Shown: positions 48,741 to 48,791 of the stretch, piece by piece | Position numbering within the stretch: the stretch's first letter is position 1 | Layout: the number at the start of each line of letters is the position of its first letter | Assembly: GCF_014197615.1 (NCBI RefSeq) | Contig: NZ_JACIFY010000029.1 | Location: forward strand, 1-48,791 | From: Rhizobium esperanzae | GTDB lineage: Bacteria; Pseudomonadota; Alphaproteobacteria; Rhizobiales; Rhizobiaceae | Direction: 5' to 3' | Length of the DNA: 48,791 nt | The notes under the pieces: model-generated | Database searches by the model: none | What the model was told of the DNA's origin: nothing | Seen by the model: only the letters and a program-made list of their open reading frames with translations | Made by a program: the position numbers and the translations under genes

Positions 48741-48791
48741 GAATCTGTGTTGGTTGTCAAGGCGGATTTGGGGTCCAGAGGCGGTCCTGAG

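Noticed and set aside
1..48791. CRISPR array
   Set aside because: No regularly spaced short repeats with unique spacers were seen; the repeats here are palindromic and dispersed.

Overview
The window looks like chromosomal DNA of a fast-growing Rhizobium of the R. leguminosarum/R. etli group. The reasons are the high-GC codon use, the phoR-pstSCAB-phoU-phoB order, a GcrA cell-cycle regulator with clustered GANTC (CcrM) sites, BacA-family and PPK2 genes, and several mosaic palindromic repeats of the kind known in rhizobia. This assignment comes from gene content only; no database search was run.

Layout. 1-2.1 kb: the 3' scrap of an IS630-type transposase, then pgi (minus). 2.1-4.6 kb: fadD (minus) with its own terminator and a TTGACG-type palindrome upstream, and a PRC-barrel protein (plus). 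4.7-11.5 kb (minus): a YehZYXW-type osmoprotectant ABC transporter (osmF-like binding protein, yehY, yehX, yehW), followed closely by a glyoxalase-fold protein and a GH2 beta-mannosidase. 11.9-13.8 kb (plus): a LysR-type regulator with two HTH domains, overlapping cutC by 4 bp. 14.2-22.4 kb (minus): a sugar acquisition and oxidation cluster that best fits L-fucose or a related aldose. It has a UxaA-family hydro-lyase, an aldo/keto reductase, a FucU/RbsD mutarotase, a CUT2 ABC importer (binding protein, double ATPase, permease) and a zinc alcohol dehydrogenase. A divergent GntR-type regulator with two winged-helix domains follows at 22.7 kb.

23.7-30 kb: a divergent pair of DJ-1/PfpI proteins (an InhA-like enzyme and a GlxA-type AraC regulator), a BacA/SbmA-domain ABC transporter fused to an ATPase (BclA-like), a small membrane protein, a DHA2 drug exporter and a glycine-rich secreted protein. 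30.2-32.1 kb: a small accessory patch with a toxin-antitoxin pair, a secreted orphan and tRNA-Thr(CGT); an imperfect direct repeat flanks the orphan and the tRNA. 32.1-34.6 kb: a nitronate monooxygenase-type flavoprotein and a single-pass membrane protein of unknown function.

34.9-44.1 kb: the phosphate region. PPK2 is divergent from phoR, which is followed by pstS-pstC-pstA-pstB-phoU-phoB, with a Pho box before pstS. 44.4-48.6 kb: gcrA (minus) divergent from argD-argF-hslO (plus). The gcrA/argD gap holds a CtrA-like box and four GANTC sites in 37 bp.

Themes. Three binding-protein-dependent transport operons each have a strong GC hairpin directly after the binding-protein gene. Two regulators carry duplicated DNA-binding domains. 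The two most interesting candidates for something not fully described are the sugar cluster, where a UxaA-type lyase and a zinc dehydrogenase stand where other enzyme families are usual, and the tandem-HTH LysR/cutC pair beside the osmoprotectant transporter.
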